Position numbers and translations under genes: made by a program. DNA of 64,000 nt from Idiomarina xiamenensis 10-D-4. Its GTDB lineage: Bacteria; Pseudomonadota; Gammaproteobacteria; Enterobacterales; Alteromonadaceae. Where the stretch lies: assembly GCF_000299895.1 (NCBI RefSeq), contig NZ_AMRG01000010.1:1-64000 (forward strand). The letters run 5' to 3'. Below, in pieces: positions 8,464 through 19,538 of this stretch (position 1 is its first letter; each line of letters opens with the position of its first letter). Under the pieces are notes generated by a model. That model had not been told where the DNA came from, did not search any database, and was given only the letters and a program-made list of their open reading frames with translations.

Positions 8464-10800
8464 CTATAGCTCACTCCATGACGTCAATGAGTTGGCGATC
8501 CACCATTTATTTGAATTAGGGTATATATTTTCGGCTAACTCCCCGATAGTGGTCGGGTTTTGTGGAGGAGGGGTGGATATTGAAGAGCTAGAAAAGACTC
8601 GCCTAAATGGTGTTCGATCAATAAAGCTGTTTGCTGATGCCCACCCACCGGTCGTCGAACTGAATGACGATGGAATACCCTCACCATGAGATATTATTGC
8701 TGAATTTTGTCCACCAATAGGAGAGCCTCCCGTATTTGCTCCGTCGATTGCATAGCTGTGACAATTTGAGAACTTTAATCCAACTGCCTGAGGCCATTGT
8801 TCGTCAGGCCTTGATTTATTGAGCAATGTACGGATTATCGGACCGCTATTAGGCGCCGACTGATAAATAAAATTTATACTAAAAACGGAACCTATATATC
8901 CGTCTAAGAATGGTGAGGTAGGACCTTGTCCTAGCTCAATCGGATAGCCATAACATGCCCACGATCCCGAAAGCTTCGATTCTACCATCGCCCAATTTCT
9001 AAATGTGGGTATTCCTGGAGAAGTAGGGAAGTTTGTTAAGTTTATTTCTAGCTCGCTATTAAAGATGAAAAACATATAGCCTACACTACTGGCTCTATCT
9101 CTTATGTTTATGTTTCCTGAGCAATTAACTAAAAGTGGAGTTATATTAATTGCTCCTTGAGAAACGGATGAATTTTGTTCACCGATAATAGCCATTTTAC
9201 CAAAGTCAACATTCTCAATGCTGTAGGGGCGGGTTGATGAATAAGTTACCGAGGTTCGTTTCGACTCATTGAACCCAGCGTTCCGAATAGGTGATGAATA
9301 AGTTAACCATTTTCCTTGTGAGTCAAGAGCATAAGTTGATTGGTAACCACCAGCTATGTTGCCGAAAACAGCTCTTTCTGCCATACCGACAAAAATTAAT
9401 TCGCCTACGCCAAAGATGGCATCTCGGAGGATTGGGTTTGGTCGTCGTTCATAATATTTTGTTATTGATCCAGTTACTATTTTTGTATAATAATTACCAT
9501 CATAAGAAAACTCTCCACTGCTCCTTTTTTCAACTATTTCGGAATTTGAACTAAACATGTAAAAGTCTTCAAAATTGAAGTTTAGTGGTGTTTTAGCCCT
9601 TATCTTATAAGTGTCAATAAATAGCGAACGGAAGTGAGTAATGTTTAAGCCCGTACCAAAGGGATTGTCGATCTCTAGGTGGTTAATTTTTAAATCGCAT
9701 GACTCATCAAACTCTTCAGATGCTTTAAATCGTATTGTTGCAAAATTTGATTGTAGATTTCCAAAATAATTATTTCTTGAGCCGTAGCCAATACTGATGC
9801 CAAAAGTAGCTTCAGTGTCATTACTGCCCAGATATTTAGCATTTTTCACATTAAATGCTACGACATGCTTAAACTCTAATCCTGTCGTCTTCGCTCCTTT
9901 ACTTACCCAACAGTCACCCTTAAATCCATAACACCAGAACCATAGCGCGCTAAATGTGACATTTAGATTTCTCGGCATGATGAGGTTGGGAATATCTAAA
10001 TTTGAGCAGAAAAAGCATCTTAAACCATTTGATGCTACAGGAGATCCTTGCCATTCAAATTCAACATCAAGCTGCCCACCATCAACTCTCATAAAATCGA
10101 GATATGATGTACCACCTGCTCCTCCCATTATAACCGTCAAATTTTTTAGCGTAGGATTTTTAATCCTAGGATTTTCGTTATCTGCTGGGCTAAACTGATT
10201 TTCATCGAAATAGTCTATAGTTCCATCATAAACAGGAAGGTTATCACTTCTGGTATCTGTTAGAATTCGCTTTCCAAATCTGAATCCTATTCCTGAGTTA
10301 TCTGAGTGATCGATATGAAGGTATGTTTTTCCTTTTCCATGACCAATGAAGCCGATATTATCTCGTAAACCATTAAAACCGGAAACCTTTACCGTTCCCT
10401 CAGGTAATTTAATTAAAACTCCAGAAGTAACTGAGTCATAAATGTGTTGAATAATTTCTGACTGATAGATGTTTGGATTGCTTATGACGCCAAATATACT
10501 ACTTTCTACTATGCTGTTATTTTCTGATCTAATCCAGCAGCCATTTCCTGAGCCATTCCACAAAACAAAATTCAATAAGTCTGTTTGTTCACCGCTCCAG
10601 TCAGTTAGTGCTTCAGGCGCAATAATAGTTCCGCCATTATGCATCGTTTTTTCGCAGTTTGAATCGAATGAGAAAGTACCTCCTCCACTAAAACCACCAT
10701 AAAATCCATTTACAAATACTTTGGTTTTGTTGTTCTGTGGAACCTCAGATAAATCTTTTATTCGATTAATTAAAAATGAGTTATTTTCTGTTTGTGTCAT
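8464..10800 (-). CDS. Phage tailspike-like right-handed beta-helix protein, orphan
   Basis: A 778-residue protein with no signal peptide or membrane segment. The start resembles the head-proximal module of podovirus-type tailspikes and colanic-acid-depolymerase-like proteins: TKVFVNGFYGGFSGGGTFSF (residues 26-45), then HNGGTIIAP, then GNGCWIRSEN. A region resembling the pectate-lyase-3 entry follows (VLIKLPEGTVKVSGFNGLRD). From about residue 130 to the end the sequence is Asn/Ser/Gly/Ile-rich with repeated short strands, as in a parallel beta-helix. Polysaccharide binding or cleavage is inference. No phage structural, lysis or integrase gene flanks it. Base composition is clearly lower in G+C than the neighbours: 17 of 60 bases at 9481-9540 are G or C. 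This points to horizontal acquisition. AAAGG lies a rather long 11 bases before the ATG at 10800. Confidence 0.75.
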   Translation of the reverse strand: MTQTENNSFLINRIKDLSEVPQNNKTKVFVNGFYGGFSGGGTFSFDSNCEKTMHNGGTIIAPEALTDWSGEQTDLLNFVLWNGSGNGCWIRSENNSIVESSIFGVISNPNIYQSEIIQHIYDSVTSGVLIKLPEGTVKVSGFNGLRDNIGFIGHGKGKTYLHIDHSDNSGIGFRFGKRILTDTRSDNLPVYDGTIDYFDENQFSPADNENPRIKNPTLKNLTVIMGGAGGTSYLDFMRVDGGQLDVEFEWQGSPVASNGLRCFFCSNLDIPNLIMPRNLNVTFSALWFWCYGFKGDCWVSKGAKTTGLEFKHVVAFNVKNAKYLGSNDTEATFGISIGYGSRNNYFGNLQSNFATIRFKASEEFDESCDLKINHLEIDNPFGTGLNITHFRSLFIDTYKIRAKTPLNFNFEDFYMFSSNSEIVEKRSSGEFSYDGNYYTKIVTGSITKYYERRPNPILRDAIFGVGELIFVGMAERAVFGNIAGGYQSTYALDSQGKWLTYSSPIRNAGFNESKRTSVTYSSTRPYSIENVDFGKMAIIGEQNSSVSQGAINITPLLVNCSGNINIRDRASSVGYMFFIFNSELEINLTNFPTSPGIPTFRNWAMVESKLSGSWACYGYPIELGQGPTSPFLDGYIGSVFSINFIYQSAPNSGPIIRTLLNKSRPDEQWPQAVGLKFSNCHSYAIDGANTGGSPIGGQNSAIISHGEGIPSSFSSTTGGWASANSFIDRTPFRRVFSSSSISTPPPQNPTTIGELAENIYPNSNKWWIANSLTSWSEL

Positions 10801-13450
<2,650 letters not shown>

Positions 13451-13468
13451 GCGTTAAATTGTTCAGCT

Positions 13469-13494
13469 AAACGGCTCTACGGAGCCGTTTTTTT
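13469..13494 (+). terminator. Rho-independent terminator of katG
   Basis: AAACGGCTC (13469-13477) pairs with GAGCCGTTT (13482-13490) around a TACG loop and is followed directly by a T-run. It lies 18 bases after the katG stop. Confidence 0.92.
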
Positions 13495-13573
13495 ATGGTT
13501 TTTTGACAAACGCAACGTGCCTGCTTAGACGCCGACGGTTGGCGGCCGACGGCTAACCGTTTATGATAGCCGC

Positions 13574-13990
13574 ATGAAACTTTCTTATGCGCTGATCATC
13601 GTGATGCTTTTGCACAGCTTTTTTAGCTGCGCTAAGGCTGTGGGTCATGTTGATGACCCGCTACATAGCGTTGACAGCGTGTTTGATAGCGATCATAACC
13701 TGAGCAATGACATTGGCTTATTATGCTTAAGCGCAACGGCTCAGAACAACTGCGCTCAGGTTGATCGTCAGGCCGTTAGTCATTCCGACAGCCAGTTCGA
13801 CAGTCATTCCGACACTGAGCAGCCGCATCAACACACCTATCATGCTCACGTCAGTTGCTTTATTGGGTATCAGATTGGTTTATCACCGATAACACCCATG
13901 TTCTCGCACAACAACCGCCTCACGGTACAGCGTAATAGTTTAACCCACCAACCACCGGTGCCCCCGCCCAACCACGATTTCTCTATCTGA
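13574..13990 (+). CDS. Histidine-rich small exported protein ahead of the czc operon
   Basis: A 138-residue protein with an N-terminal signal peptide (hydrophobic residues 3-22) and a mature part very rich in His, Asp, Ser and Gln. Runs such as SHSDSQFDSHSD and HQHTYHAH, plus several cysteines, are consistent with loose binding of divalent metal in the periplasm. The position directly before a czcC-czcB-czcA set matches the small CzcI/CzcE-type accessory proteins of other metal-resistance operons, but I cannot show homology by eye. The stop lies 47 bases before czcC, so it is probably co-transcribed. The metal cannot be read from sequence. Confidence 0.7.
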   Translation: MKLSYALIIVMLLHSFFSCAKAVGHVDDPLHSVDSVFDSDHNLSNDIGLLCLSATAQNNCAQVDRQAVSHSDSQFDSHSDTEQPHQHTYHAHVSCFIGYQIGLSPITPMFSHNNRLTVQRNSLTHQPPVPPPNHDFSI

Positions 13991-14037
13991 TTAAAACGTT
14001 AAGTAATTTCTAACCGTCTTTTTCAATGGAGAATTCC

Positions 14038-15288
14038 ATGAAGCATTCCCAAGTGGCGTGCTGGGCGATGGTGTTTGGCCTAACTGCGGCAGCCGATGCG
14101 GCAGATGCCCAGTTGACGCTAGCGCAGGCGTTACAATATACGCTGCGCAGTAATCCGCAATTAACCCGTGCCGACTACCAGCAGCAGGCGGCGCAAGGGC
14201 TTTTGCAACAAGCCGCATTACGGCCAAATCCAGAGTTGGGTATTGAGCTCGAAAAGTTAACCGTTAACGGTCAGCAAAAAGGCTTAGAGCAAGCCGAAAT
14301 CACCGTGTCCTTCAGTCAATTGCTCGAGTTGGGCGATAAACGCCAGCAACGTGTCGTTGCCGCCAATGCCGAACAACGTGCGCGTCAGGCCGAGTATCGC
14401 TATCAGCAAATCGAGGTGCTGGCAGAAACCACGCAACGCTTTTATGACTTGCTGTTTCTACAGCAGCAGCAACAGTTGCAGCAACAGCAACTTGACCGAA
14501 CCGGGCAATTGCTAAGTATCACTCAACAACGCACTGATGCAGGCGTGGCGCTACCCTCGCAATTAACGCGGATGCAGTTGCAACATCAGCAGCAGCAATT
14601 ACAGCAGCAACAACTGCAAGCCGAACGCGAACAGGGCCAGCAGCGTTTAACCGCGATGTGGGCCAGTAGCCAACCGGTAACCGTGGTGCAAGGCCAGTGG
14701 CAGTTACCGTCGGTTTGGCCGAGGCAACAGCAATTACTCGAAGCGGTCAACCAAGCTCCGGAGTATTTGCGGTTACTCGATTCCGAGCGTTTGTTGGCGG
14801 CACAGTTAGCGTCATTACAAGCCGACGCTAGTGCCGATTTAACCATCGGTGTCGGTGTGCGCTATAACAACGACGTCGATGCTAGCGATGTGATAGTGCG
14901 CGCCTCGATGCCTTGGCAATGGCAAAACCCCAACGCCGGTCGGCTCACCGAGCAACGCATTCAGCAACGCCAAAACTGGACCCTGCAACGGTTGCTGCGC
15001 GAACAGCTAAGAGCTCGCGTTAACGTACTTTGGTATCGGCTTAGCAACGCCCGACAACAGTTACAACGCATCGCCGAGCAACTATTGCCGCTGGCACAGC
15101 AGTTACTACAACAGGTGCGTCAAGATTATCAGCGTGGCACCAGTTCATTGCTCAATGTGCTAGATGCGCAGCAACAACTGGCGCAGTTAGAGCAACAACA
15201 ACTGGCGCAACAACACCTCATTTTTACCACTTTCATTGCATTAGAACGGCTGACCGCTACGCCGTTGCTAGGAGTTCGACATGATTAA
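14038..15288 (+). CDS. czcC: Outer-membrane efflux channel protein, CzcC/TolC family
   Basis: The outer-membrane component of a heavy-metal RND tripartite pump. It has 416 residues and a signal peptide (residues 1-22). Two long helical repeats follow that are extremely Gln/Leu-rich, for example residues 140-210, as usual for the coiled-coil alpha barrel of TolC-like proteins. An upstream in-frame ATG at 14026 exists, but GGAG at 14028-14031 lies six bases before the ATG at 14038, which also gives a proper signal peptide. The last eight bases overlap the start of czcB, so translation is coupled. CAG/CAA glutamine repeats make the DNA itself locally repetitive. Confidence 0.9.
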   Translation: MKHSQVACWAMVFGLTAAADAADAQLTLAQALQYTLRSNPQLTRADYQQQAAQGLLQQAALRPNPELGIELEKLTVNGQQKGLEQAEITVSFSQLLELGDKRQQRVVAANAEQRARQAEYRYQQIEVLAETTQRFYDLLFLQQQQQLQQQQLDRTGQLLSITQQRTDAGVALPSQLTRMQLQHQQQQLQQQQLQAEREQGQQRLTAMWASSQPVTVVQGQWQLPSVWPRQQQLLEAVNQAPEYLRLLDSERLLAAQLASLQADASADLTIGVGVRYNNDVDASDVIVRASMPWQWQNPNAGRLTEQRIQQRQNWTLQRLLREQLRARVNVLWYRLSNARQQLQRIAEQLLPLAQQLLQQVRQDYQRGTSSLLNVLDAQQQLAQLEQQQLAQQHLIFTTFIALERLTATPLLGVRHD

Positions 15289-16201
15289 GTTAACCAGCAA
15301 GGCGAGCCTGATTGTAGGTTTATTAGTGACTATCAGTGCGTTGAGCACGAACTCGTTAGCGGCCGCTGATGATAGCCATGCCGAAGCTTTGGCACATACC
15401 GAGTTGTCGCAGGCTGCGATGACGCGCATGCAAATCAGCACGGCCAAGGCCACCGCCGGGCAGTTGGCACTAACGCGCCAATTGTATGGTGTGGTGGTGC
15501 CACGACAAGGTGACTTGGTTGCGCTGAGCTCGCCTTATCGAGCACGTATCATCAAGGTCACCGTACAACAGGGGCAGCACGTCGATGCTGGCCAGCAGCT
15601 AGCGTTATTAGAAAACCTTGTCAGTGGTAGCCGTTTTCAACTGCTAGCGCCGATAGCCGGCGAGGTTGTCTCACGGCAGGCCAATGTGGGTGAGATTGTC
15701 GAGCAAGCGGTGTTGTTCGAGGTGCTTAATAGCCAACGGGTTTGGGTCGAGTTGTCGGCATTTCCTGCCGACGTCGAAGCACTCGAAGTTGGTCAAACGG
15801 CAACCCTGAACGACTTGCATCAACATCGTCAGGCAAACGGCACCGTGTCTTACATTTCTCCACAAATGAGTGCTGGTCATATTGCTAAGGCGCGCATCGA
15901 GCTGGCTAACGAGAGTGGTCATTGGCGCCCCGGTATGCACGTTAGCGCTAACGTTCGAGTTGCGCAGCGAGACGCTGAGGTGGTAGTCAAGCGTGCGGCT
16001 ATTCAGACCCTCGAGCAACAGACCGTGGTGTTTGTCCGACAAGATCAGCGTTTTATCGCACAACCGGTCACGCTGGGTATACAAAGCGGCGATTGGGTCG
16101 AGGTGACAGATGGTTTAGCCGTGGGTAGCGAATATGTCGACGGCAACAGCTATTTGCTCAAAGCCGATTTACTGAAACAGGGCGCAAGCCATAGCCACTA
16201 A
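15281..16201 (+). CDS. czcB: Periplasmic adaptor (membrane fusion) protein of metal RND pump, CzcB-like
   Basis: A 306-residue adaptor linking the RND pump to the outer-membrane channel. It has a signal peptide (about 1-28). A lipoyl/barrel-sandwich half (LSSPYRARIIKVTVQQGQHV, about residues 82-101) is paired with the matching half LLAPIAGEVVSRQANVGEIV near residues 121-140. A beta-barrel and a membrane-proximal domain complete it. The alpha-helical hairpin between the two lipoyl halves is very short, as in some CzcB/CusB-type adaptors. It starts inside the end of czcC and ends 12 bases before czcA, with an AGGAG site in between. It therefore belongs to one operon. Confidence 0.88.
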   Translation: MIKLTSKASLIVGLLVTISALSTNSLAAADDSHAEALAHTELSQAAMTRMQISTAKATAGQLALTRQLYGVVVPRQGDLVALSSPYRARIIKVTVQQGQHVDAGQQLALLENLVSGSRFQLLAPIAGEVVSRQANVGEIVEQAVLFEVLNSQRVWVELSAFPADVEALEVGQTATLNDLHQHRQANGTVSYISPQMSAGHIAKARIELANESGHWRPGMHVSANVRVAQRDAEVVVKRAAIQTLEQQTVVFVRQDQRFIAQPVTLGIQSGDWVEVTDGLAVGSEYVDGNSYLLKADLLKQGASHSH

Positions 16202-16213
16202 CAGGAGAACGAC

Positions 16214-19200
16214 ATGATCGATAACCTTATTCGGGTTGTGGTTGAGCGGCGTTGGCTGGTTTTGTTGGCGACCTTGATCATGGCTGGCATCGGCGTTTAT
16301 AGCGCGCTGCGTTTACCCATTGATGCGGTGCCCGACATTACTAATGTGCAGGTACAAATCAATACGCAAGCACGCGGCTACTCGCCGTTGGAAACCGAGC
16401 AACGTATCAGTTATCCCATCGAAACGGCGATGGCTGGGTTACCGCGATTAGCTTATACCCGCTCACTATCACGTTATGGTTTATCGCAAGTAACCGTGGT
16501 GTTTGAGGAAGGCACCGATATTTATTGGGCGCGCCAGCAAATTAGCGAGCGTTTACAACAGCTCGGTGCCGAACTGCCGCGCGATATCAAACCCAAAATG
16601 GGGCCCATCGCCACCGGTTTGGGGGAGATTTACAATTATCTGGTGACCACCGAAGCTGGCGCTAGCAAAGCCGATGGCAGCCCCTATACCGCCGAAGATC
16701 TGCGCACCATTCAGGATTGGATCATCGAGCCGCAGTTAGTCACCGTGGCTGGTGTTACCGAGGTCAATACCATTGGTGGTTACGCACGGCAGTACCAAGT
16801 GTTACCCGACCCAGCGAAAATGCTCGCCTATAAGGTGACGTTACAGCAATTGGCGACGGCGCTGCAGTTGAATAACCGTAACGCCGGTGCTGGTTATATT
16901 GAGCACAACGGTGAGCAGTGGTTGGTGCGCTCAGCGGCGCAATTGAAAACATTGTCTGACATTGCTGATGTGGTGGTGGTCAAGCGTGACGATACACCGA
17001 TTCGGGTGGCTGATATCGCCGAGGTTAGCTATGGCAAGCCATTACGCACCGGTGCGGCGACTGCCGACGAGCAGGAGGTGGTGTTAGGCACCGCGATGAT
17101 GTTGATGGGTGAAAATAGCCGCGTGGTGGCGCAGGCGGTTGCCGACAAGCTTGAGCAGATTCAACCAAGCTTGCCTGACGGGGTGCGCATCGAAGCGGTT
17201 TACGATCGCACCCGGTTGGTTGATAAAACCATTGCGACGGTCGAAAAGAACCTGTTCGAAGGCGCGCTATTGGTGGTGGTGGTGTTATTCATTTTACTCG
17301 GCAACCTGCGTGCCGCGTTGATCACCGCCTGCGTAATTCCACTTAGCCTGCTGTTTGCAATGACCGGCATGGTTGCCAATAAGGTCTCTGGCAACCTGAT
17401 GAGCCTGGGCGCTATTGATTTTGGTTTGATTGTCGATGGTGCGGTGATTGTGGTGGAAAACAGCCTGCGTCGACTGGCCTTAGCTCAGCAGCAGGTTGGC
17501 CGTGTGCTGACACCTCAAGAACGGCTCAGCACGATTATAAAAAGTACCCGGGAGGTGTTTAATCCGGCGGTGTTCGGGGTGCTTATTATCATGGTCGTTT
17601 ATCTGCCGATATTTGCCTTAAACGGGGTCGAGGGCAAGATGTTTCAGCCGATGGCGTTTACCGTGGTGGCTGCCTTACTCGGTGCGTTATTACTGGCTAT
17701 CATTGCGGTGCCGGCGGCGCTGGCGGTGTTGATGAGGGGCCGTATTAAGCACGCCGAGAACCCGGTCATGCGGCAAGCTCGACGCGGCTACCAACCGCTA
17801 TTACGACTCGCGTTGCGCTGGCCGCTGTTGATGGTCGGTGCGGGCGCATTGGTGTTTGCATTGTCGTTGTGGCAAGCCGAACAAATGGGTAGCGAGTTTT
17901 TGCCGCAGTTGGATGAGGGCGATATTGCTATGCACGCGTTACGTATTCCTGGCACTAGCCTGACACAGTCGGTGAGCATGCAAAAGCATTTAGAGGCAGT
18001 AGTAAACAGCTTGCCTGAGGTGGCTCATGTGTACTCTAAAATTGGCACGCCGGATATTGCTACCGACCCGATGCCTCCCAGTGTCGCTGACACCTTTATT
18101 ATATTAAAGCCGCGTTCACAATGGCCGCAGCCGGATAAGCCGAAGGCACAGTTGGTGCAAGAACTGCGTAGCAAAGTGCAAGATTTACCCGGTAACCAGT
18201 ATGAGTTTACCCAACCCATCGAGATGCGCTTTAACGAGCTGATCGCCGGTGTCCGTGCCGATTTAGGGGTACGTATTTACGGTGATGATTTAGCCACGCT
18301 GAAAGAGTTGGGTGAGCAAGCGGCACAGATTATACGTCAACTGCCTAGCGCGACAGACGTTAGGGTCGAACAAATGAGTGGTTTGCCGACTCTTTCTGTA
18401 ACGCCAAAACGCGATCATTTAGCGCTGTTAGGATTAACGGTCAGTGATATTCAGCAAAGCCTACAGCAAGCCACCGGCGGTATTCAGGTTGGTTTGATTT
18501 ACGAGGGCGACAAACGCTTTCCGCTGATCATCCGAATGGCCGACGACTGGCGTGGTGATTTGTCACGACTGGGGCGTTTGCCGGTTGATGTACCGGCATC
18601 GGCTGACCCTGATTTACGTTATGTGCCATTGGCCGAAGTCGCCGATCTGACGCTGAGCAATGGGCCGAATCAGATTAATCGTGAAAGCGGCAAACGTAAT
18701 GTCATCATAAGCGCCAACGTTGGCGACGGTGATTTGGGCTCTTTTGTCGCCGATGTGCAGCAGGCATTGAGGCAGCAGTTAACGCTGCCAGCGGGCTACT
18801 GGATCGGTTATGGCGGTTCGTTCGAACAGTTACAGTCGGCGACGCAACGCTTAAGTTGGGTGGTGCCGCTGGCGCTACTGCTAATTTTTGCTTTGCTGTA
18901 CAGCGCGTTTAGCTCGCTCAGCGCAACCTTGGTGATTTTTACCGGCGTGCCGTTGGCATTAAGCGGTGGTATTTTTGCACTGGCATTGCGGGATATGCCG
19001 TTATCGATTTCGGCGGCGGTCGGTTTTATTGCCTTGTCCGGCATTGCAGTGCTGAACGGTGTGGTTATGCTGTCGTTTATTCGACAGTTGCGAGAGCAAG
19101 GGCACAACTTAGCAGACGCCGTATTTGAGGGCGCGCAACAGCGTTTACGACCGGTGTTGATGACCGCTTTAGTTGCCAGCTTAGGGTTCGTGCCGATGGC

Positions 19201-19345
19201 TTTTAACAGCGGTACCGGTGCTGAAGTACAACGGCCGTTAGCAACGGTGGTGATTGGTGGCATCATTTCTGCCACCTTACTCACCTTGGTGTTGCTGCCG
19301 GCACTGTATTACTGGTTAGAACGTCGACGTACGACGCAGCCATAG
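16214..19345 (+). CDS. czcA: Heavy-metal efflux RND transporter, CzcA type
   Basis: The inner-membrane proton/metal antiporter of the tripartite pump, 1043 residues, the normal RND length. It has twelve predicted membrane helices and two large periplasmic loops. TM4 contains Asp402, Asp408 and Glu415 in DFGLIVDGAVIVVEN, the same spacing as the proton/metal residues of CzcA. This motif points to divalent cations (zinc, cobalt, cadmium or nickel class) rather than the monovalent copper/silver CusA class; which metal is inference. AGGAG precedes the ATG. The operon ends in a hairpin at 19354-19391. No czcRS-type two-component regulator lies next to it. Confidence 0.94.
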   Translation: MIDNLIRVVVERRWLVLLATLIMAGIGVYSALRLPIDAVPDITNVQVQINTQARGYSPLETEQRISYPIETAMAGLPRLAYTRSLSRYGLSQVTVVFEEGTDIYWARQQISERLQQLGAELPRDIKPKMGPIATGLGEIYNYLVTTEAGASKADGSPYTAEDLRTIQDWIIEPQLVTVAGVTEVNTIGGYARQYQVLPDPAKMLAYKVTLQQLATALQLNNRNAGAGYIEHNGEQWLVRSAAQLKTLSDIADVVVVKRDDTPIRVADIAEVSYGKPLRTGAATADEQEVVLGTAMMLMGENSRVVAQAVADKLEQIQPSLPDGVRIEAVYDRTRLVDKTIATVEKNLFEGALLVVVVLFILLGNLRAALITACVIPLSLLFAMTGMVANKVSGNLMSLGAIDFGLIVDGAVIVVENSLRRLALAQQQVGRVLTPQERLSTIIKSTREVFNPAVFGVLIIMVVYLPIFALNGVEGKMFQPMAFTVVAALLGALLLAIIAVPAALAVLMRGRIKHAENPVMRQARRGYQPLLRLALRWPLLMVGAGALVFALSLWQAEQMGSEFLPQLDEGDIAMHALRIPGTSLTQSVSMQKHLEAVVNSLPEVAHVYSKIGTPDIATDPMPPSVADTFIILKPRSQWPQPDKPKAQLVQELRSKVQDLPGNQYEFTQPIEMRFNELIAGVRADLGVRIYGDDLATLKELGEQAAQIIRQLPSATDVRVEQMSGLPTLSVTPKRDHLALLGLTVSDIQQSLQQATGGIQVGLIYEGDKRFPLIIRMADDWRGDLSRLGRLPVDVPASADPDLRYVPLAEVADLTLSNGPNQINRESGKRNVIISANVGDGDLGSFVADVQQALRQQLTLPAGYWIGYGGSFEQLQSATQRLSWVVPLALLLIFALLYSAFSSLSATLVIFTGVPLALSGGIFALALRDMPLSISAAVGFIALSGIAVLNGVVMLSFIRQLREQGHNLADAVFEGAQQRLRPVLMTALVASLGFVPMAFNSGTGAEVQRPLATVVIGGIISATLLTLVLLPALYYWLERRRTTQP

Positions 19346-19353
19346 TGATGATT

Positions 19354-19391
19354 CCGGCAAGTCAGTAAACAACCGCTGACTTGCCGGTTTA
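19354..19391 (+). terminator. Terminator of the czc operon
   Basis: CCGGCAAGTCAG (19354-19365) pairs perfectly over 12 bp with CTGACTTGCCGG (19376-19387) around a 10-base loop, followed by TTTATT. It begins nine bases after the czcA stop. Confidence 0.85.
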
Positions 19392-19487
19392 TTGCGAAGC
19401 GATTGAAGCTTAGCCGAGTTAAGCCGTTGGTCGCATACGACTTTAATGGTAAAGCTGGTAATATAACGGGCAAATTGTATTTGTTAT

Positions 19488-19520
19488 TAGCGTCAGCGCA
19501 ATAGCCGACTACTGACGCTA
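19488..19520 (+). promoter_or_regulatory. Inverted repeat just upstream of the dosC-like gene
   Basis: TAGCGTCAG (19488-19496) and CTGACGCTA (19512-19520) form a perfect 9-bp inverted repeat with 15 bases between. It ends about ten bases before the GGGAG ribosome-binding site. It could be a protein operator (centre-to-centre about 24 bp) or a leader hairpin near the ribosome site. Confidence 0.4.
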
Positions 19521-19538
19521 CAGTCGTAGGGAGTCAGT

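Noticed and set aside
14450-15210. Repetitive CAG/CAA tracts in czcC as a DNA repeat array
   Set aside because: They encode glutamine-rich coiled-coil helices of the TolC fold; the repetition follows from protein composition and has no regular unit.
18808-19284. 158-codon minus-strand ORF inside czcA
   Set aside because: Antisense shadow of a well-conserved RND transporter; Ser/Thr/Asn-rich nonsense composition.
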